A stretch of 35,295 nucleotides of DNA from Actinomadura sp. KC06 (GTDB lineage Bacteria > Actinomycetota > Actinomycetes > Streptosporangiales > Streptosporangiaceae): the NCBI RefSeq assembly GCF_004348735.1, contig NZ_SMKT01000097.1, positions 1 to 35,295 on the forward strand, written 5' to 3'. The notes below the pieces were generated by a model. That model ran no database searches. It saw nothing but the letters and a program-made list of their open reading frames with translations, and had not been told where the DNA came from. Below, piece by piece: positions 1 through 8,235 of this stretch. Made by a program: the position numbers and the translations under genes. Position 1 is the stretch's first letter, and each line of letters begins with the position of its first letter.

Positions 1-935
1 CCCCCGCAGCCTCCACCGCCGCCTCCGCTGCTTCCGCAGGAACCGCCGCCGCCGCAGGAGCCGGACGAGCACACCGAGGCGGTGCTCGAACACGAGGAGC
101 CCGAGTACCCGCCGGACGCGGTCGTGGCCGCCGTCATCTCCATGTAGCGGCCGAGCCCGACCGTCTGGACGAACATGGGGTCGAACGCCATCAGCGCCGC
201 CGTCCCGAACAGCGCGACGCCCAGCAGCACCGACGGCGCGGGCAGCCCGGCGTAGGAGGCCGTGTACCGCGGGTCGAGGTGGGCGTTGGACGTCCTGAGC
301 TGCTCGACCGCGCGCTCGCCCTCCTTCGTCCTCTCGGCGCCCGTGTTGAGCACGCTCCCGCCGACGACGGCGACCCCGCCGATCGCGGCGAGCGGGAGCA
401 GGACGCCCGGGAAGCCGTCGAAGACGTCCAGGATGAAGAACAGCATGCCGAGCGCCATCCACGCCCAGAGCACCAGCCAGCAGATCCGCAGGGTGCGCCG
501 CCCGTCCGGGCCGATCACCATGCCCTGCGCGACCAGCCCGTCGCCGAGCTGCTCCAGCGCGGCCCGGACCCCCGGCTCCGCGGTGAGCTCGGCGAGCGTG
601 CCGGCCCGGCCGCCGGCGATCGCCCCGAAGACCGCCGTGTCCAGCGGCTTCCCGGCCGCGCGGGGCCCGGTGGCGGACGGGGTCAGCGGGATCATCCGGC
701 CGTCGGCGTAGGCGTCGACCGCGCCGTCGAGCCGCAGCGCCGTGATCGAGGCGGCGATCGCGTGGCGTCCGCCGCCGTGCAGGTAGGCGACCTCGTACGG
801 ATGCAGGTCGCGCGTCGGGGGGGCGCCCCGCATCGCGCTGGCGCGCACCTTCCGGGCGATCGCGATCAGGATGATCCCGCCGATGACGTAGGCCGCGAAG
901 ACCGCCAGTTCGGTTCCGGAGATGTCGTCGATCAC
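1..935 (-). CDS. TIGR04222-type membrane protein with Gly/Cys-rich tail (partial)
   Basis: The frame is open from a GTG at 935 to the window edge, giving 311 visible residues without a stop, so the C-terminus is missing. A GGGAG sequence lies 7 bases before the GTG. Hydrophobic segments are at about residues 9-27, 148-169, 178-196 and 232-251, with a soluble domain at 30-147 between the first two. From about residue 275 the chain becomes almost only Gly, Ser and Cys (SCGGGGSCGSS-like), the hallmark of the actinobacterial TIGR04222 membrane family. The function of that family is not known; such tails resemble short secreted or processed peptides. It lies 57 bp downstream of the response regulator on the same strand and may be read through from it. 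Family assignment is from memory of the tail and topology; I am fairly sure of the coding call and less sure of the family. Confidence 0.8.
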   Translation of the reverse strand, partial: MIDDISGTELAVFAAYVIGGIILIAIARKVRASAMRGAPPTRDLHPYEVAYLHGGGRHAIAASITALRLDGAVDAYADGRMIPLTPSATGPRAAGKPLDTAVFGAIAGGRAGTLAELTAEPGVRAALEQLGDGLVAQGMVIGPDGRRTLRICWLVLWAWMALGMLFFILDVFDGFPGVLLPLAAIGGVAVVGGSVLNTGAERTKEGERAVEQLRTSNAHLDPRYTASYAGLPAPSVLLGVALFGTAALMAFDPMFVQTVGLGRYMEMTAATTASGGYSGSSCSSTASVCSSGSCGGGGSCGSSGGGGGGCG

Positions 936-992
936 GCTGGGCTCCCGTCCAGGCACCTTTTGGTGCTCAGACGCCGGGGGCCGGGCGGCGGT

Positions 993-1670
993 TCAGGCGG
1001 TTTCGTCCCCGTCCTCCGCGTCGAGGCCCTTCTCGATGGCGTACCGGACGAGTTCGACGCGGTTGTGGAGCTGGAGCTTGCGGAGGGTGTTCTGCACGTG
1101 GTTCTGCACCGTCCGGTGGGACAGGACGAGCCGCTCCGCGATCTGCTTGTACGTCAGGCCCTTCGCGACGAGCCGCAGGACCTCGGTCTCGCGCTCGGTC
1201 AGGCGCGGCGCGCCGTCGTCCTCGCGGGCGGGGGCGGCGGCGAGCCTGCGGTACTCGCCGAGGACCAGGCCCGCGAGCCCCGGGGTGAAGACGGCGTCGC
1301 CCTCGCCGGTGCGGCGGACGGCGTCCAGGAACTCCTCCCGCGCGGCGGACTTGAGCAGGTAGCCGGTGGCCCCCGCCTTGACGGCGTCCAGGACGTCCTG
1401 CTGCTCGCCGCTCGCCGACAGCACCAGCACGCGGACGGGCGGGTCGGCGGCGGCCAGATGGCGGGTGACCTCGACGCCGCCGATGTCGGGGAGCTGCAGG
1501 TCGACGACGGCGACCTGCGGGCGGGCCGCCGCGGCGACGCGGACGGCGGCGCGTCCCTCGCCTACGGTCGCGACCACCTCGTGGCCCGCCTCGGCGAGGT
1601 CGCGGGCGACCGCCTCGCGCCACATCGGATGGTCGTCCACGACCATGACCCTGAGGGGAACGTCGCTCAC
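993..1670 (-). CDS. NarL/LuxR-type response regulator (MacR-like)
   Basis: A 225-residue two-component response regulator. The receiver domain (about 5-120) has the acidic pair D12/D13, phospho-acceptor D57, a serine at 84 in the T/S position and K106 (LLKSA). A LuxR-type helix-turn-helix fills about 155-215 (LTERETEVLRLVAKGLT, then HRTVQNHV), so it should bind DNA as a dimer after phosphorylation. The only reasonable start is the GTG at 1670; the ribosome-binding site before it is weak. It sits 49 bp downstream of the histidine kinase on the same strand, so they form a cognate pair. The arrangement and the partner kinase resemble the MacRS system of Streptomyces; I saw no clear copy of its TGAGTAC-N2-GTACTCA operator here. 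The target genes are unknown. Confidence 0.93.
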   Translation of the reverse strand: MSDVPLRVMVVDDHPMWREAVARDLAEAGHEVVATVGEGRAAVRVAAAARPQVAVVDLQLPDIGGVEVTRHLAAADPPVRVLVLSASGEQQDVLDAVKAGATGYLLKSAAREEFLDAVRRTGEGDAVFTPGLAGLVLGEYRRLAAAPAREDDGAPRLTERETEVLRLVAKGLTYKQIAERLVLSHRTVQNHVQNTLRKLQLHNRVELVRYAIEKGLDAEDGDETA

Positions 1671-1719
1671 GGATCACACCATATGGCGCAAGCCCCCTAT
1701 AAACGCAGGCGGCCGCGGG

Positions 1720-2877
1720 TCAGGAGCGGGGGACGGTCATCTCGATCTCCGTGCCCGCGCCCTCGGCGGAGGAGATCTCGACCGTGCCGCCCAGGTCCCG
1801 GACGCGGCCGCGGATCGACTGCGCGACGCCGAGCCGTCCGTCCGCCGCGGCCTCGTCCAGCCGTCCGGCGGGCATGCCGGGGCCGTCGTCGCGGACGCTG
1901 ACGGTGACCGCGCGCTCGCCGTCCTCCAGCAGGATCCACGCGCGGGCGCCGTCGCCGCAGTGCCGCCGGACGTTGTCGAGCGCCGCCGCGACCGCCGCCT
2001 CGACCTCGCGGGCGGCGTGCGCGGGCAGCCGCACCTCGGTCGCGGGAGTGGACACCGTGACGGACGAGGACGCGTGGCCGGTCAGCAGCGGACGGAGATC
2101 GACGTCGTCGCCCGCGTCAGGCGCGGCGGCGGGGACGGCGGGGGCGCCGCCGATGAGCGTCCGCAGCGCGGCCTCCTGCTCCCCCGCCAGCCGTCCCAGC
2201 TCCGCCGCCGCGCCGCCGAGCTCGTCGCCGCGCCGCCGCACCATCGCCAGCACCTGCAGCACCGAGTCGTGGATGCGCCGGGCCAGTCGCTCCCGCTCCC
2301 TGGTAGCCGACTCCAGCTCCACGGCCCGCGCCAGGCGCGCCTCCGCGTCCAGCGCCAGCCGGACGACGTGCCCGACGACGAGGCCCGCGAGGAGCAGCAG
2401 GACGATGCCGTTGAAGGTCGTCCGGCTGATCCCGCCCGACGTCCCGACAATCGCGTGGACCAGCAGGTTCGCCACGGCCAGGACGAGCGCCGCTGCAACG
2501 CCGAGACGCCGTCCGCCGGCGACGGCCCATGACAGCACCGCCGCCGCCACCCATGACACGGGCAGGGTCGGACGGCCGTCGGCGATGTTCGCGGGCGTCT
2601 CCACCCATGCCGTGGCGACCAGGCACCCGGACGCGACGGCGAGATCGGCGGCCAGCAGCGGCCATCCGCGCCGCCGCGGGTCCCGGAAGGCGGGGACCGT
2701 GTACGCCGTCCAGACGGCCATCACGGCGAGCACTACCCACCCGCCGGCCGGACGGGCGTAGCCGTCGAAGTTCATGGCGATCACGGCACCGGCGTACACG
2801 AGCGCCAGGCCGCGGTAGACCGCCAAGGCCCGCCACAGCGCGGCCTCCAGCCCCATCCCCCGATCGGCTTCGCTCAT
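1720..2877 (-). CDS. Membrane sensor histidine kinase, MacS-like
   Basis: A 385-residue HisKA_3-type sensor kinase. The N-terminal half (about 13-175) is mostly hydrophobic with six or so membrane segments and little extracellular sequence, as in the MacS family (N-terminal DUF5931). Dimerisation/phospho-acceptor helix: RERLARRIHDSVLQ with H203. An HATPase_c domain follows, with the N-box around ALDNVRRH, G1 DDGPGMP and a final GGTVEI strand. The ATG at 2877 overlaps the stop of the acyltransferase by 4 bp (ATGA), so translation is probably coupled. It should phosphorylate the response regulator encoded directly downstream. With almost no periplasmic loop, it probably senses a membrane or intramembrane state; that is inference, supported by its coupling to a lipid acyltransferase. 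Confidence 0.93.
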   Translation of the reverse strand: MSEADRGMGLEAALWRALAVYRGLALVYAGAVIAMNFDGYARPAGGWVVLAVMAVWTAYTVPAFRDPRRRGWPLLAADLAVASGCLVATAWVETPANIADGRPTLPVSWVAAAVLSWAVAGGRRLGVAAALVLAVANLLVHAIVGTSGGISRTTFNGIVLLLLAGLVVGHVVRLALDAEARLARAVELESATRERERLARRIHDSVLQVLAMVRRRGDELGGAAAELGRLAGEQEAALRTLIGGAPAVPAAAPDAGDDVDLRPLLTGHASSSVTVSTPATEVRLPAHAAREVEAAVAAALDNVRRHCGDGARAWILLEDGERAVTVSVRDDGPGMPAGRLDEAAADGRLGVAQSIRGRVRDLGGTVEISSAEGAGTEIEMTVPRS

Positions 2878-3608
2878 CCGCCGTCGCTGAGCCCTTCGTC
2901 GTCGTCCACCGGGCGGACCGGCTTGCCCGCCAGCTCCGCCTTGACCTCGGCGGCGTACCGGTCGACGTACTCCTGGCCCGACAGGTCCCTGATCGCCTGC
3001 ATGATCTCGTCGGTGATCTGCCGCAGGACGTCCTTGTCGTCCTCGCGGCCGTAGTACCGGGAGAAGTCCATGGGCTTGCCGAACCGGACGCCGGGCCGCA
3101 CCCCGAGCCGCGGGTACGGCTTGCCCGGCGGCATCAGCTCGAACGTGTTGACCATCGCCATCGGGATCACCGGGACCCGCGACTTCAGCGCCAGCCGCGC
3201 GACCCCCGTCTTGCCCCGGTACAGCCGGTTGTCGGGCGCGCGGGTGCCCTCCGGGTAGATGCCGAGCAGCTTGCCCTCCGCGAGGATCCGCAGCCCCGTC
3301 TGCAGCGCCGCCTCGGCGGACGAGCCGCCCGTCCGGTCCACCGGCACGACGCCGACCCCGGTGAAGAACCCCTTGCTGATCAGCCCCTTGATCCCCTTGC
3401 CGGTGAAGTACTCGCCCTTGCCGATGAAGAAGATCGGCCGGAACAGGGGCAGCGGGCCGAAGAAGTGGTCGGCGAACGACAGGTGGTTGCTCACCAGCAG
3501 CGCCGGGCCCCGCTTCGGGACGTTCCGCGCCCCGCGGTTCCGCGGCCACCACCCGAGGTACAGGATCGGCGTGAGAACGATCCTGAGCAGGATCCAGAAC
3601 CAGAGCAT
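2874..3608 (-). CDS. PlsC-type 1-acyl-sn-glycerol-3-phosphate acyltransferase family protein
   Basis: A 244-residue acyltransferase of the PlsC/LPLAT fold, expected to move an acyl chain from acyl-CoA or acyl-ACP to a lysophospholipid-type acceptor at the inner face of the membrane. It starts with a hydrophobic helix (residues 3-20). The catalytic NHxxxxD block is N41-H42-LSFA-D47, and the acceptor-binding EGTR motif is at residues 120-123. The ATG at 3608 has GAGGAAGG upstream. The acidic tail (DDDEGLSDGG) ends in a TGA overlapping the start of the kinase gene. The homologous position in Mycobacterium is Rv2182c, also a putative acyltransferase. The exact substrate cannot be read from sequence. 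Confidence 0.92.
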   Translation of the reverse strand: MLWFWILLRIVLTPILYLGWWPRNRGARNVPKRGPALLVSNHLSFADHFFGPLPLFRPIFFIGKGEYFTGKGIKGLISKGFFTGVGVVPVDRTGGSSAEAALQTGLRILAEGKLLGIYPEGTRAPDNRLYRGKTGVARLALKSRVPVIPMAMVNTFELMPPGKPYPRLGVRPGVRFGKPMDFSRYYGREDDKDVLRQITDEIMQAIRDLSGQEYVDRYAAEVKAELAGKPVRPVDDDEGLSDGG

Positions 3609-4023
3609 GCGGGGACCTTCCTCGGACCGCGCGCCTCAGGGATTCGGCGCGGACGGTCCCTGACCGACGGGGATGATGGGACATCTTCCCACTCCGCGTC
3701 TCAGCGTTCTACCAGCCGGTACATGGCCGGACGCGGAGCATCGAACCGGACGGCCCGGGCCCGTCGCGGCCGGGCCGCGGGGCGTTGCCCGCCGGGCGGC
3801 TCGCGGGGGGCGGGAATGAACGTAGGCTCTGAGGCGTCAATCTCAATCGGGTGCGCCCGGGGGCTTGTCCCGGGCGACGCAGCGAATACCGTGGGACACA
3901 TGTTTCAGGGTGTCCGGGAGTGCCGCCGCGAGCCGGCGGCGCGTCCGGACCCATGTCGATAGGGGCGGAGGCCGTCATGCCGGTGCCGTCGGTCACGCCG
4001 GAGTCGTCGAAGGAGCCGGCCCC
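3609..4023. other. Intergenic region between divergent genes, with a GC hairpin
   Basis: This 415-bp stretch separates the divergent acyltransferase (3608, minus) and the acid-rich membrane protein (4024, plus), so it must hold both promoters. I see no canonical -35/-10 pair. A perfect 8-bp stem with a 7-base loop (CGCCCGGG / CCCGGGCG) lies at 3854-3876. A 48-codon open frame with a purine-rich upstream stretch runs from ATG 3816 to 3962 (plus); its composition is not convincing enough to call it a gene. A short imperfect dyad TGGGA-CATCT-TCCCA lies near 3687-3701. Confidence 0.4.
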
Positions 4024-4947
4024 GTGAATCGCCGTGGCAATGGACTGTCAGCGGACACCTACGCCCCACTGGTCGACCTCGCCCCGCATCTCGCCGACGC
4101 GATGCTGACGGCGCTGGGCGAGGCCGGGGTGGCGGCCTACGCGGCATCGCCGTCCGACCTGGCCGAGCTGGCCGACCTGGCCGAACGCGCGGACCTCACC
4201 GACCGCGCCGAGCCCGCCGGTGAGCAGGTCGCCGGCGACGTCCTCGACCGGCTGTACGTGGACGTCGACATGAAGCCCGCCGCGGAGGGCATCCTGCGCG
4301 CCCATCTCGCCCGGCTGCGCGACGCGTCCTCGCGCGGCTCGGACGGCGAGCGCTCCGACGGCGGCGACCGTCCCGAGACCGGCGTCGCCGACCTTCCGGG
4401 GACGGCCGACTCCCCCGGCCGGCGCGGAACCGCCGACCCGGGCGACCCGCGCGGCGGCGCGGAGGGCGGCGCGGCCGCCAAGGACGCGGACGGGCCCGGA
4501 GAGCGCGACGAGGACGCCATCTGGGCCGAGATCGTCGCCGGCTTCGACTCCGCGCCCGACGGCGAGGACGTCCCCTGGCCCGACGAGGAGAACGTCCGAG
4601 AGCCCGCCGACCCGCCGCAGGAGGGCGACGACCGCACCGGCCGCCTCCCCCGCGCCCGCGTGATCAGGGCCGCCGAGACGCCCGAGTTCCCGCCGGACGC
4701 CGACGACGAGGGCCACTACGTCCCGCCCCCTCCCCCGCCGCTGCCCAGCGCCGACCCGCTCACCAAGGGCGCCTGGATCGCCCTCATCGGCGGCCCGCTC
4801 TACCTGCTGATCACCGTCGTCCTCGACTGGGACGTCCCCGGTTGGGCCGCGTTCCTCGCGGTCGCCGCCTTCATCGGCGGATTCGTCACCCTCGTGCTCC
4901 GCATGGGTGACGAGCCCAGGGACCCCGACGACGGCGCCGTGGTCTGA
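4024..4947 (+). CDS. Acidic/proline-rich protein with two C-terminal membrane helices
   Basis: A 307-residue protein of unknown function, conserved at this place in actinomycetes as far as I can judge. The start is GTG 4024, with AAGGAG nine bases upstream; the frame stays open further upstream, but that sequence looks non-coding. Residues about 10-110 form a folded-looking helical region (LAPHLADAMLTALGEAG, then short D/L/A/E repeats around 40-60). About 110-240 is a disordered linker rich in Asp, Glu, Gly and Pro, ending in PPPPPPLPS. Two hydrophobic helices close the protein (about 255-273 and 280-297), followed by an acidic tail. That predicts a cytoplasmic N-terminus anchored at the membrane. 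No catalytic motif is visible, and I do not assign a function. Confidence 0.82.
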   Translation: MNRRGNGLSADTYAPLVDLAPHLADAMLTALGEAGVAAYAASPSDLAELADLAERADLTDRAEPAGEQVAGDVLDRLYVDVDMKPAAEGILRAHLARLRDASSRGSDGERSDGGDRPETGVADLPGTADSPGRRGTADPGDPRGGAEGGAAAKDADGPGERDEDAIWAEIVAGFDSAPDGEDVPWPDEENVREPADPPQEGDDRTGRLPRARVIRAAETPEFPPDADDEGHYVPPPPPPLPSADPLTKGAWIALIGGPLYLLITVVLDWDVPGWAAFLAVAAFIGGFVTLVLRMGDEPRDPDDGAVV

Positions 4948-4951
4948 CCCC

Positions 4952-4975
4952 AGACCCCCTGCCCGGCACGGGTCT
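4952..4975. terminator. Stem-loop between convergent genes
   Basis: An AGACCC / GGGTCT stem of 6 bp with a 12-base GC-rich loop sits in the 34-bp gap between the convergent stops at 4947 and 4982, where a bidirectional terminator would be expected. There is no U-tract, which is common for actinobacterial terminators, so the call rests on position and symmetry only. Confidence 0.35.
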
Positions 4976-4981
4976 CCTCGC

Positions 4982-5689
4982 TCAGGCGTTGGGGAGTTCT
5001 AGGTCCGCCAGCAGGGGGCGGTGGTCGGTGGCCCTCGGGTAATCGGCGGTCAGCGGTTCGTCGGTGGGGACGCCGCAGGCGGTGATCTCGATTTCCCGGT
5101 CGGCGAAGACGGCGTCGATGCGGCGGCGGGGGTCGCGGGAGGAGAACGTCAGCTCGTCGCCGGACGGAGCCGTGGCATAGGCGTCCTGGAAATGGTCGGT
5201 CAGGAGGGTCCAGGACGGGCCGCCCGGCTCCTCGTTGACGTCCCCGGCGAGGACGGCCGGGGCGCGGTGGCGGTCGCGGGCCCGGGCGAGGTGGGCGAGG
5301 ACCTCGTGGACGTGGCGGAGCCGCGGCCCGTCCCGCAGGTCGAGATGGGTGGACGCGGCCAGGAAGCGCGCGCCGCCGATCTCCAGGACGGCGATCGCCA
5401 GGCCGCGGCGGTGCAGGCCCGGGTCGGGCGTGAGCAGGTGGAACTCGCGGGCCACCCGGCGGACGTGCGGCGCGGCGAGGACGGCGAGCCCGCAGGCCCG
5501 CCGTCCAGCCGCGATGTCCAGGCCGCACGCGCGGGCGAGGCGGCGGCGCTGGATCCGCCACGTCCAGAAGCGCGGGACCTCCTGCAGGCAGACGACGTCC
5601 GGGGCGAGGGCGCGGACGACCCGGGCCACGGCGGCCGGATCGTCGCGCAGCGACCGGACGTTGTAGCTCAGCAGGCGGACGGACGGCAC
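4982..5689 (-). CDS. Endonuclease/exonuclease/phosphatase (EEP) family hydrolase
   Basis: A 235-residue protein with the full EEP-fold metal site: N10 (SYNVRS), E37 (LQEV), H115 (STHLD), D150 and N152 (GDVNEEPG), D192 (RRIDAVF) and the terminal D222-H223 pair (ATDHRPL). Enzymes of this fold cut phosphodiester bonds in nucleic acids, phosphoinositides or sphingolipids using Mg2+. No signal peptide is present, so it acts in the cytoplasm. The start is GTG 5689, only 4 bp after the stop of the glucokinase gene, so translation is probably coupled. The substrate is not apparent; the compact size and arginine-rich surface fit a nuclease or small-phosphodiester enzyme equally well. Confidence 0.88.
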   Translation of the reverse strand: MPSVRLLSYNVRSLRDDPAAVARVVRALAPDVVCLQEVPRFWTWRIQRRRLARACGLDIAAGRRACGLAVLAAPHVRRVAREFHLLTPDPGLHRRGLAIAVLEIGGARFLAASTHLDLRDGPRLRHVHEVLAHLARARDRHRAPAVLAGDVNEEPGGPSWTLLTDHFQDAYATAPSGDELTFSSRDPRRRIDAVFADREIEITACGVPTDEPLTADYPRATDHRPLLADLELPNA

Positions 5690-5693
5690 GTCT

Positions 5694-6662
5694 CTAGACG
5701 ACGACGTCCTGCAGAGGGCGGACGCGCGCCAGGTCGGCGGCGCCGACGATGCCCGCCGCGGAGCCCAGCTCGGCGATGCGGATGTCGGGCAGCGGGCGGT
5801 GACCGCGGCCCGTCAGCGCGTCCTCGAACGCGGCGCGGATCGGGTCGAGCAGCAGGTCGCCGGCGTCGGACAGGCCGCCGCCGATGATGAACGCGCCCGG
5901 GTCGAGGATGGCGCTGAGGTCGGCGAGTCCCTGGCCCGCCCAGTGCGCGATGGTGCGGAAGCACTCCAGCGCCGCCTTGTCGCCCTCGCGGGCCGCCTGC
6001 GAAACCTCGGGCCCGCTGATGCCCTCCGGGCGCCCGTCGCCGAGTTCGAGGAGCCGTCCGGCCATCGCGGGCGCCACCCGGGCCAGGTCGCGTGCCTCGT
6101 GGACGAGGGCGTTGCCGCTGGCGTACTGCTCCCAGCAGCCGCGGTTGCCGCAGCCGCAGCGGCGGCCGTCAGGGACGACCCGGAAGTGGCCCATCTCGGC
6201 GCCGATGCCGAACCGGCCCCGGTACAACTCGCCGTTGATGATGATGCCGCCGCCGATGCCGGTGCCGAGGGCGACCAGGACGAGGAAGTTCTCGCCGCGT
6301 CCGGCGCCGAACCTGGCCTCGCCCCACGCGGTGGCGTTGCCGTCGTTCTCCACGACGACGGGCAGCCCGACCAGGCTCTCGACCTTCTCCTTGATCGGCT
6401 CTTCCCGCCAGGCCAGGTTCGGCGCGAACAGCACGTTGGAGCGGTCCTCGTCGACGAACCCGGCGGTCCCGAGACCGACCGCCGACACCTCTTCGAACTT
6501 GCCCTTCAGCAGGTCGACGACCTCGGCGATGGTCTCGGCGGTCTCCTTGGGGTTGGTCGACGGGGTGGGCCGGCGAACCTTCTCCAGGATGGTTCCCCGG
6601 TCGTCGACGACCCCGGCGGCGACCTTCGTGCCGCCCACGTCCACGCCGATGGTCAGGGCCAT
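5694..6662 (-). CDS. glkA: ROK-family glucokinase
   Basis: A 322-residue sugar kinase that should phosphorylate glucose to glucose-6-phosphate with ATP. The ATP phosphate-binding loop GVDVGGTK is at residues 6-13, the catalytic ENDGN with D107 at 105-109, the glucose-binding E156-MGH159 follows, and the ROK zinc site is C169-x-C171-x4-C176 in GRRCGCGNRGCWEQ. A second phosphate motif (LGTGIGGG) is at 132-139. ATG 6662 is chosen because it has a long GAGGAGGAGGAA Shine-Dalgarno stretch 8 bases upstream and gives the family-typical N-terminus; the frame is open upstream but looks non-coding. Size and sequence fit the Streptomyces GlkA type, which also mediates carbon catabolite repression; that second role is only an analogy here. 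Confidence 0.93.
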   Translation of the reverse strand: MALTIGVDVGGTKVAAGVVDDRGTILEKVRRPTPSTNPKETAETIAEVVDLLKGKFEEVSAVGLGTAGFVDEDRSNVLFAPNLAWREEPIKEKVESLVGLPVVVENDGNATAWGEARFGAGRGENFLVLVALGTGIGGGIIINGELYRGRFGIGAEMGHFRVVPDGRRCGCGNRGCWEQYASGNALVHEARDLARVAPAMAGRLLELGDGRPEGISGPEVSQAAREGDKAALECFRTIAHWAGQGLADLSAILDPGAFIIGGGLSDAGDLLLDPIRAAFEDALTGRGHRPLPDIRIAELGSAAGIVGAADLARVRPLQDVVV

Positions 6663-6933
6663 GTACGCTTCCTCCTCCTCGCGCGGCACGGCCGGAGCCG
6701 GCACCGCACTACCCGATGTCGATGGGGTCGCCGCCGGTGGCGGCGGACCACGGCCCGCCCGCACCGGGTCGGTCCGACCGCTCGGACCTACCCGCCCGCG
6801 GGCGTCCCGACGCCTCCGGCGGACGGTACCGGCGCGTACGGCCGGAGGCGGCCCGGCCGGAGCCGCCCTGCCGGTGGCTCATGGGTCCATCTTCCATCCG
6901 CCGTCGGCGTGAACGGTATCGCCTTCGCGGTGG

Positions 6934-7368
6934 TCAGCTCTCCACATGGCGCTTGAGGCCCTTGAGCGCGGAGTCGATGATCCGCTTCTCGCCCTTGCGC
7001 TTCACCATGCCGATGAGCGGGATCCGGACGTCCACGGCGAGCTCGTAGGTCACCTCGGTGGAGCCGTCCCGCTCGACCAGGGTGTAGGAGCCGTGCAGCT
7101 TGGTGACCACCGAGCCGGGGTCGACCAGCGTCCACGCCACGTGGTCGTCGCCCTCCCACGTGTAGGCGAGGCCGATGGTGTCGATGAACACGCCGCCGTC
7201 GAACGTCAGCTTGGCGCGGGACGCGCGGCCGTCCTCGCCGGTCTCCTCGACGGTGATGCCGCGGATGCCGCTCGTCCACTTCGGGTACGCGTCGAGATCG
7301 GCGATCACCGCCATGATCTCGGCCTTTCCTGCCTTGACCGTGATGGAGGAGCTGGTGCGGTCCGCCAT
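6934..7368 (-). CDS. SRPBCC (START/Bet v1-like) family protein
   Basis: A 144-residue single-domain helix-grip protein of the SRPBCC superfamily: an initial strand ending in ITVKA, the long helix with AVIADLDAYPKW, a seven-strand sheet and a C-terminal amphipathic helix (IIDSALKGLKRHVES). These proteins hold a hydrophobic ligand in an internal cavity; none of the catalytic residues of aromatase/cyclases is evident. ATG 7368 has AGGGAG upstream. The homologue in the matching Mycobacterium block is Rv2185c. The ligand is unknown; neighbouring lipid genes make a lipid possible. Separated from the kinase gene downstream by 271 bp. Confidence 0.88.
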   Translation of the reverse strand: MADRTSSSITVKAGKAEIMAVIADLDAYPKWTSGIRGITVEETGEDGRASRAKLTFDGGVFIDTIGLAYTWEGDDHVAWTLVDPGSVVTKLHGSYTLVERDGSTEVTYELAVDVRIPLIGMVKRKGEKRIIDSALKGLKRHVES

Positions 7369-7391
7369 CTGCGTCTCCCTTGGCTCTGGTC

Positions 7392-7407
7392 GGGCCCGCG
7401 CGGGCCC
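7392..7407. terminator. Perfect 16-bp GC palindrome between co-directional genes
   Basis: GGGCCCGCGCGGGCCC is fully self-complementary and lies between the stop of the metallophosphoesterase (7430) and the start of the SRPBCC gene (7368). It could act as a terminator or a protein-binding dyad; there is no adjoining T-tract on the minus strand. Confidence 0.3.
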
Positions 7408-7429
7408 CTTGTCGTAGAGAAAGTATCTT

Positions 7430-8197
7430 TCACACCGTCAGGACGTACGGCACGCCACGGGCCCGGAAGTGGCCCACGTTCACGCATTCGGTGCGGCCGA
7501 TGCGCATCCGGCTCGCCAGGGGCTGGTGGACGTGCCCGAAGAGAACGTACTGCGGCTGCGTCCTGCGGACGGCGTCCAGGATCGCCTCGCTCCCCCGCTC
7601 GAACCGGCGCGCGACCGTGTCGTACAGCAGTTCCGGGACGGCGGGCGGGATGTGGCAGCACAGCACGTCCACGTCGCCGACGGCCTCGACCTTCGCGGCG
7701 TACGCGTCGTCGTCCAGCTCGTAGGGGGTGCGGTACTCGGTGCGCAGGCCGCCGCCGACGAACCCGAACCGCAGGCCGCCGATCTCGGTGGTCTCGCCGT
7801 CCAGGACGTGGTGCCCGTCTCGCAGGTGCCGACCCCACATGCGAGGGACGTCGACGTTCCCGTACGTGAGGTACGCGGGCGACGGCATGGCGGCGAACAG
7901 CTCGGCGTACTGCCGGTCGACGGCGCGCTCGATGTGCGGCCACGCGTCGCCGTCCAGGGACGCCCACAGGGCCCGGGAGAACTCGCGGGCCTCGTCGAAG
8001 CGCTTCTCGGTGCGCAGCTCGATGAAGCGGTCGGCGTTGTCCTGCCCGAACAGGTCGGCGAAGATGCCCTGCCCGTGGTCGTGGTAGTCGACGAACAGGA
8101 TCAGGTCGCCGAGGCAGATGAGCGCGTCGGCGCCGTCCGCCGCGGCCGGCAGCGCGTCCGCCCGGCCGTGGACGTCGCTCACCACATGGATCCTCAT
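7430..8197 (-). CDS. Calcineurin-like metallophosphoesterase
   Basis: A 255-residue binuclear-metal phosphoesterase. All five metallophos blocks are visible: D8-x-H10 (SDVHGRAD), G30-D31 (LGDL), G113-N114 (TYGNVD), H182 (CCHIPP) and G221-H222-V-H224 (FGHVHQP). The canonical insert between blocks II and III is long (about 32-112) and helical, with many charged residues, which may form a substrate cap. No signal peptide, so cytoplasmic. ATG 8197 is the start that places the first metal motif at the N-terminus; its ribosome-binding site is weak. The substrate (nucleotide, phosphoprotein or lipid phosphate) cannot be told from sequence. Confidence 0.9.
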   Translation of the reverse strand: MRIHVVSDVHGRADALPAAADGADALICLGDLILFVDYHDHGQGIFADLFGQDNADRFIELRTEKRFDEAREFSRALWASLDGDAWPHIERAVDRQYAELFAAMPSPAYLTYGNVDVPRMWGRHLRDGHHVLDGETTEIGGLRFGFVGGGLRTEYRTPYELDDDAYAAKVEAVGDVDVLCCHIPPAVPELLYDTVARRFERGSEAILDAVRRTQPQYVLFGHVHQPLASRMRIGRTECVNVGHFRARGVPYVLTV

Positions 8198-8235
8198 GAA
8201 CCGACTGTAATGGGACGCGCGTCCCGCGAGGACGG

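Noticed and set aside
3816..3962. 48-codon ORF before the acidic membrane protein
   Set aside because: Purine-rich start region but unremarkable composition and no recognisable similarity; a hairpin lies inside it.
6709..6897. 62-codon Arg/Gly-rich ORF upstream of the glucokinase
   Set aside because: Composition is that expected of any GC-rich frame; no ribosome-binding site or family.
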